DNA from: DATDPY01 sp964395765
Lineage (GTDB): Bacteria > Bacteroidota > Bacteroidia > Cytophagales > Cyclobacteriaceae
Length of the DNA stretch: 28,386 bases
Direction of reading: 5' to 3'
NCBI GenBank assembly: GCA_964395765.1
Contig: CAYNCU010000020.1
Location: 1 to 28,386, forward strand
Numbering within the stretch: position 1 is the first letter of the stretch; each line of letters opens with the position of its first letter. Shown piece after piece: positions 24,544-28,386 of this stretch. The position numbers were made by a program, and so were the translations under genes. Below the pieces are notes generated by a model. The model was not told where the DNA came from. It saw only the letters and a list, made by a program, of their open reading frames with translations, and made no database searches.

Positions 24544-26202
24544 ATGTTAAAACGCCTCTTCATTAAAAACTATGCACTGATCCGCGATCTTGAGATCTTT
24601 CCCTCCGAATCGCTTAACATCATTACCGGCGAAACCGGTGCGGGGAAGTCCATCATGATCGGGGCAGCCGGATTGCTCCTGGGAAACCGGGCCGATACGA
24701 AAGTCCTGTACAACGAAGATGAAAAATGCATCATTGAAGGCCTTTTTAATATCAAAAATTACAAGCTGGCGGGTTTTTTCAGATCCAGCAACCTTGATTA
24801 CCAGGACGAAACCATTATTCGCAGGGAAATAGCACCGGGGGGTAAATCAAGGGCCTTCATTAATGACACGCCAGTAAACCTGGATGTTATGCGGCAACTC
24901 GGATCCGTCCTGATGGAAATCCATTCGCAAAACGATACCTTGAAACTCGGGTCTAATGAATTCCAATTGTATATCATCGACAGTTATGCCCGAACAGGAC
25001 CGGTGCTCGAACGTTACCAGCTAGCCTATGCCAGCTACCTGGCGGCAAAAAAAGAGTTCAATTCCCTGACGGTAGAAGCGGAAAACATAAGGAAGGAAAC
25101 AGACTATAATAATTTTCTGTTCGAAGAATTGTCGAAGGCTGCTCTTGAAGAGACCGAGCAGCAGGACCTCGAAGAAGAACAATCGACCCTGGAGCATGCG
25201 GAAGAAATCAGGATGAAACTGCTTGAAATCGTGGAGGTACTTGAAAACAATGAAATGTCGGTGAACCAGGCATTATCGCAGGTCTATAAAAACCTGGAGC
25301 AGGTTTCGTCCTACGCCCGTCATCTTGAGGACCTGAAAAACCGTGTCAATGCAAGTTTGCTTGAATTAAAAGATATAGCCATGGAAGCCGGCAGCCATGC
25401 GGACAACGTGGAAGCCGACCCGGGTCGCCTGGCCTTCGTCAGTGAACGCCTGAACCTGATTTACCGGCTGCAGCAAAAGCATCATGTGGATTCCATTCCC
25501 GATCTTATCCGGATCCGGGAAGACCTTTCCAAAAAAGTACAGAAAAGCCTGAACCTGGATGATGAGCTGGAAAAGTTAAAGAACCGTACTGAACAGCTTC
25601 ATAAAGAGGTTAAAAAAATTGGATCCGAATTAAGTTCAGCCAGGAAGAAATCATTCCGGACTTTTATTAACGAGCTGGAAAAAATGCTTAAAGATCTTGG
25701 TATTCCCGAAGCAAAAATGGAGATCGACAGCAAAGACTCCGAACCCGGACTTTCGGGAATGGATTTAATTACCCTTCTTTTTTCGGCCAATAAAGGTGTG
25801 GCGCCCAAGCCGTTTAAAGAAGTTGCCTCCGGGGGGGAATTCTCACGGCTGATGTTTTGCATTAAAAACCTGATGGCCGAAAGCACGGAATTACCCACCC
25901 TTGTACTGGATGAAATCGATACCGGAATATCCGGCGAGATTGCGATTAAAATGGCAAAAATGATGAAAGCCATGGCCATGCATCACCAGGTAATCGCCAT
26001 TACACACCTTCCGCAGATAGCCGCCGCCGGATCCTTTCATTATTATGTATATAAAGACAGTTCCAGCCAAAAAGCGGTGAGCAAAATTCGTGAATTGCAG
26101 GCAGAAGAAAGAATTGCGGAGATCGCAAAAATGATCGGTGGTGATGAACCGTCCCATGCCGCTTTTGACAGTGCCAGGGAATTGCTGGTAAAAGGGAACT
26201 AA
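24544..26202 (+). CDS. recN: DNA repair protein RecN
   Basis: A 552-aa SMC-like ATPase of double-strand break repair. Walker A is GETGAGKS (29-36), followed by the RREIAPGGKSRAFINDTPV segment and MEIHSQND. A long coiled-coil region runs about 160-370. The ABC signature is ASGGEFSRLMFCIK (about 428) and Walker B is LVLDEIDTGISG (about 453), with an AITHLPQIAAAG switch. Length is normal. The 169-base gap before it carries only an imperfect -7 match (TATTTTG at 24517) and no recognisable terminator. No SOS-type box was recognised. Confidence 0.95.
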   Translation: MLKRLFIKNYALIRDLEIFPSESLNIITGETGAGKSIMIGAAGLLLGNRADTKVLYNEDEKCIIEGLFNIKNYKLAGFFRSSNLDYQDETIIRREIAPGGKSRAFINDTPVNLDVMRQLGSVLMEIHSQNDTLKLGSNEFQLYIIDSYARTGPVLERYQLAYASYLAAKKEFNSLTVEAENIRKETDYNNFLFEELSKAALEETEQQDLEEEQSTLEHAEEIRMKLLEIVEVLENNEMSVNQALSQVYKNLEQVSSYARHLEDLKNRVNASLLELKDIAMEAGSHADNVEADPGRLAFVSERLNLIYRLQQKHHVDSIPDLIRIREDLSKKVQKSLNLDDELEKLKNRTEQLHKEVKKIGSELSSARKKSFRTFINELEKMLKDLGIPEAKMEIDSKDSEPGLSGMDLITLLFSANKGVAPKPFKEVASGGEFSRLMFCIKNLMAESTELPTLVLDEIDTGISGEIAIKMAKMMKAMAMHHQVIAITHLPQIAAAGSFHYYVYKDSSSQKAVSKIRELQAEERIAEIAKMIGGDEPSHAAFDSARELLVKGN

Positions 26203-26247
26203 ATCCGTTTCTACAGGATTTTTTGATGAATTAGGGAAGCCTTTTCC

Positions 26248-26275
26248 AAAAACGGATATATTTGCAAAAAACGGA
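26248..26275 (+). promoter_or_regulatory. Flavodoxin promoter with flanking AAAAACGGA repeats
   Basis: An exact -7 box TATATTTG (26257-26264) is flanked by direct repeats AAAAACGGA at 26248-26256 and 26267-26275 (period 19). An inverted copy ATCCGTTT is at 26203-26210. The leader to the ATG is about 37 bases. The repeats may be a regulator site; no known box (such as Fur) is recognised. Confidence 0.42.
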
Positions 26276-26301
26276 ATTTCAAATTTTTAAATAATCAGAT
26301 T

Positions 26302-26799
26302 ATGGGTAAAACAGGAATTTTTTACGGGTCAACCGAAGGCAACACCGAAAATGTCGCATTAAAGATAAAGGACCTTTTGGGAGACGTTGACGTAATTAAT
26401 GTTGCCAATGCGAGTGCCGATGACCTCGCCAAATATGATAATATTCTGTTCGGGGCTTCAACCTGGGATATTGGTGAATTACAGGAAGACTGGGAATCCT
26501 TCATTGAAGTGCTTGACGATGTAGATTTCAATGGCAAAAAAGTTGCCTTTTTCGGCACCGGAGATGCCGATGGTTATCCCGACACATTCGTCGATGCAAT
26601 CGGAATTATCTATGAAAGGATAAAAGACAAAGGTGCTAAATTTATCGGCGCTGTTGAAACCGAGGATTATACCTTTGATGATTCAAAGGCCCTGGTTGAC
26701 GGAAAATTCATCGGCTTGCCGATCGATGAAGATAACGAACCCGATAAAACCGATGAAAGAATTCAGAAGTGGGTTGATTCTATAAAAGGTGAACTCTAA
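26302..26799 (+). CDS. Flavodoxin (long chain)
   Basis: A 165-aa FMN protein carrying low-potential electrons. The phosphate loop GSTEGNTENVA is at 9-19, the first isoalloxazine loop is GASTWDIGELQ (Trp), the second is GTGDADGYPD, and the long-chain insertion (ETEDYTFDDSKALVDGKFIGLPIDEDNE) is present. The strongly acidic composition is typical. In anaerobes it substitutes for ferredoxin under iron limitation. It has its own promoter and a strong terminator, so it is a single-gene unit. Confidence 0.95.
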   Translation: MGKTGIFYGSTEGNTENVALKIKDLLGDVDVINVANASADDLAKYDNILFGASTWDIGELQEDWESFIEVLDDVDFNGKKVAFFGTGDADGYPDTFVDAIGIIYERIKDKGAKFIGAVETEDYTFDDSKALVDGKFIGLPIDEDNEPDKTDERIQKWVDSIKGEL

Positions 26800-26815
26800 A
26801 AAAATCAACAATAAC

Positions 26816-26849
26816 AAAAAAGCGTGCCCGTGATGGCACGCTTTTTTTA
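26816..26849 (+). terminator. Rho-independent terminator after flavodoxin
   Basis: A perfect 8-bp stem AGCGTGCC/GGCACGCT (26821-26828 with 26835-26842), loop CGTGAT, flanked by A5 on the left and T7 on the right (26842-26848), 17 bases after the flavodoxin stop. Confidence 0.95.
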
Positions 26850-27014
26850 TTCCTGATTCATATCATTTTTTTTAATTATTCTTATTCTCTCCATTATCAT
26901 TTGCAGCCTTTCAGCCACCCGTAATTTCCGATTTTAAAAACTAATCTAAATCATGTTTTTTATTTACATGCGGGGCTAATTTTAATGCCGTTTTTATCCA
27001 TTGTCCAAGTGAAG

Positions 27015-27431
27015 ATGAATCAGAAAATAGAACATGACGGGATCGTCACACAAATTACAGATAAGTCGCTGTATGTTAATATGTTAGTTTCCTCAGCCTG
27101 CACTTCATGTGAGGCTAAGGGAGCCTGTGGAGTTTCCGAATCGGAGGTGAAAGTTGTTGAAGTTCCAAATGAAGGAAGCCATTTAAAACCCGGTGATCAG
27201 GTTGTAGTTGGGATGGATCAATCGAAAGGAATTCTGGCCATGTTTTTAGGTTATATGTTGCCTTTTCTTTTAATGATAATCGTACTTATTGTTGCCCTTC
27301 AGCTAACGGATAATGAAGCTATAGCAGGATTACTATCCATCGGCATACTTATCCCTTATTATATATTCCTATACCTCGGGCGAAATAAATTAAAACAGAA
27401 ATTCACATTTACCTTAAAACATTTAAACTGA
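27015..27431 (+). CDS. rseC: RseC/SoxR-reducing-system family membrane protein
   Basis: A 138-aa RseC/MucC-family protein. The chosen start is MNQKIEHDGIV at 27015; an upstream Met adds ten residues not typical of the family. The N-terminal domain has the cysteine cluster C29-x2-C32-x5-C38-G, then two membrane helices (about 73-95 and 99-118) and a basic tail. In Bacteroidota such genes head Rnf operons, and rnfB starts 10 bases later. It is probably involved in assembly or redox control linked to Rnf. Confidence 0.88.
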   Translation: MNQKIEHDGIVTQITDKSLYVNMLVSSACTSCEAKGACGVSESEVKVVEVPNEGSHLKPGDQVVVGMDQSKGILAMFLGYMLPFLLMIIVLIVALQLTDNEAIAGLLSIGILIPYYIFLYLGRNKLKQKFTFTLKHLN

Positions 27432-27441
27432 ACGCCCGGAT

Positions 27442-28227
27442 ATGAGTCCAACCCTGATTTATACAATTGTTTCTTTAAGTTTGATGGGAACCGTTTCTGC
27501 GATTATACTTTTTGTGATTGCAAAAAAATTCCATGTTGAAACCGACCCTAAAATTGATGAAGTGGAAGCGGTATTACCGGCCACCAATTGCGGAGGTTGC
27601 GGCAACCCGGGATGCAGGGCATTTGCTGAATTACTCGTAAAATCCTCTGATATCAGCGGCCTGTTTTGTCCTGTCGGCGGAAATGATGTAATGAAGAAGG
27701 TGGGGGAAATTCTGGGCAAGGTAGTTGAGGAACAGGATCCTTACATTGCGGTAATCAAGTGTTCCGGTTCCTTTGAACACAGGAAAAAAACCAATGTATA
27801 TGACGGGGCAGCCAATTGCCAGGCCGCTACCTTGCTTTACAGCGGGGATACCGGCTGCGCCTACGGTTGTGTCGGCTTCGGCGATTGTGTAAATGCCTGT
27901 GATTTTGATGCCATGTACATGGATGAAAAAACAGGATTACCGGTCGTGATCGAAGATAAGTGCACCGCCTGCAATGCTTGTGTCAAAGCGTGCCCGAAAA
28001 ATATCATTGAATTATGGCCAAAAGGGAGAAAGAGCAGGCGGATTTATGTAGCCTGTATGAACGAAGAAAAGGGCGGGATAGCCAAACGTTGGTGTGATGT
28101 TGCCTGTACCGGTTGTGAAAAATGCGTGGAAGTATGCCGGTATGATGCTATTCTGGTCGCCAATAACCTGGCCAAAATTGATCCGGAACCAATACAGAAT
28201 ATTCATTATGGTAAAAGGAAACGATAG
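27442..28227 (+). CDS. rnfB: Rnf complex subunit RnfB, C-terminally truncated
   Basis: Iron-sulfur subunit passing electrons from ferredoxin into the Na+/H+-pumping Rnf complex. It is 261 aa with one N-terminal membrane helix (about 5-27). The RnfB-type cluster is C50-x2-C53-x4-C58-x17-C76. Ferredoxin motifs are at C139/143/149/153, C174/177/180/184 and C222/225/228/232. Bacteroidota homologs continue after NNLAxID with a fourth CxxCxxCxxxCP motif of about 40 residues. Here the sequence departs after KIDPE (residue 249) and stops at IQNIHYGKRKR. Neither other frame downstream contains the missing motif. The protein may be non-functional or the junction may be artificial. rnfC is not found in the remaining bases. 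Confidence 0.88.
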   Translation: MSPTLIYTIVSLSLMGTVSAIILFVIAKKFHVETDPKIDEVEAVLPATNCGGCGNPGCRAFAELLVKSSDISGLFCPVGGNDVMKKVGEILGKVVEEQDPYIAVIKCSGSFEHRKKTNVYDGAANCQAATLLYSGDTGCAYGCVGFGDCVNACDFDAMYMDEKTGLPVVIEDKCTACNACVKACPKNIIELWPKGRKSRRIYVACMNEEKGGIAKRWCDVACTGCEKCVEVCRYDAILVANNLAKIDPEPIQNIHYGKRKR

Positions 28228-28386
28228 ACCCAGGAAACATGAAGAAGCAGCTGCTATCCGGATTTATTCAACTATAACATTAGGCGGCAAAGATCGCGCA
28301 ATCCCCTTCCCATTTACTATATTTTCCCTCCTCTCTGTTCCTGTCTTCCTGTTCCTGGTTTCTTGGTTTCCTTATTAATACAAAAT
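28228..28386. other. Non-coding right edge with pyrimidine-rich microrepeats
   Basis: No coding signal was recognised after rnfB. The last 80 bases are almost purely pyrimidine on this strand, with CTGTTCCTG at 28335-28343 and 28349-28357 (period 14) and GGTTTC at 28357-28362 and 28365-28370 (period 8). The opposite strand reads as a purine-rich GGAAACC/GGAACAG tract. It is unlike the other gaps and sits where the rnfB end and rnfC are expected. Confidence 0.5.

Noticed and set aside
28094..28378. A 94-codon plus-strand frame over the rnfB end
   Set aside because: It starts inside rnfB in another frame and its C-terminal half is a translation of the pyrimidine-rich tract. No family resemblance.

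Overview
The window looks like chromosomal DNA from an anaerobic or facultative member of the Bacteroidota, probably near Bacteroidales/Marinilabiliales. The evidence is the conserved run ostA-bamD-rpoZ-coaBC-DUF4835(porD)-recN, an rseC-rnfB pair opening an Rnf operon, Bacteroidota -7 boxes (TAnnTTTG), few Shine-Dalgarno sites, and PorD, a protein linked to type IX secretion. No rRNA, tRNA, CRISPR, transposase or phage gene was seen. No stretch longer than about 250 bases lacks a gene.

Left third, minus strand (153-5339): a nearly complete molybdenum cofactor locus, transcribed moaA-moeA, then after a 248-base gap moaD-moeB-rhodanese-moaE-moaCB. MoaA and the MoaC half make cyclic pyranopterin. 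MoaD/MoaE with MoeB (and perhaps the rhodanese) add the dithiolene sulfur. The MogA/MoaB half and MoeA adenylate the cofactor and insert Mo. No molybdoenzyme lies in the window. The MoeB has lost its zinc cysteines and overlaps a rhodanese frame that looks like its detached C-terminal domain.

5550-10697, minus strand: two exported enzymes, a GH3 beta-glucosidase (BglX type) and a PIG-L/LmbE deacetylase with a large C-terminal extension. The bglX leader holds a two-turn direct repeat and a palindrome.

10852-14377, minus strand: a five-gene membrane cluster, comprising a 206-aa membrane protein, a translationally coupled winged-helix regulator (HTH_34 type), a 299-aa multispan protein, CreD and a 64-aa two-span protein. 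Two near-identical 17-bp palindromes sit in front of the first and third genes and are the best candidate operators for the regulator. This is the most interesting candidate for an under-described system here.

14496-19283: an exported M1 metallopeptidase (plus) converging on malate dehydrogenase (minus) through a strong bidirectional hairpin, then a cyclic-nucleotide-domain protein overlapping tilS (minus).

19411-28227, plus strand: envelope biogenesis and housekeeping genes (ostA-like, bamD, rpoZ, coaBC, porD, recN), then flavodoxin with a textbook terminator, then rseC and rnfB. RnfB stops just before its expected last ferredoxin motif and is followed by a non-coding pyrimidine-rich tract rather than rnfC, which suggests an insertion, a rearrangement or an assembly join at the right edge.
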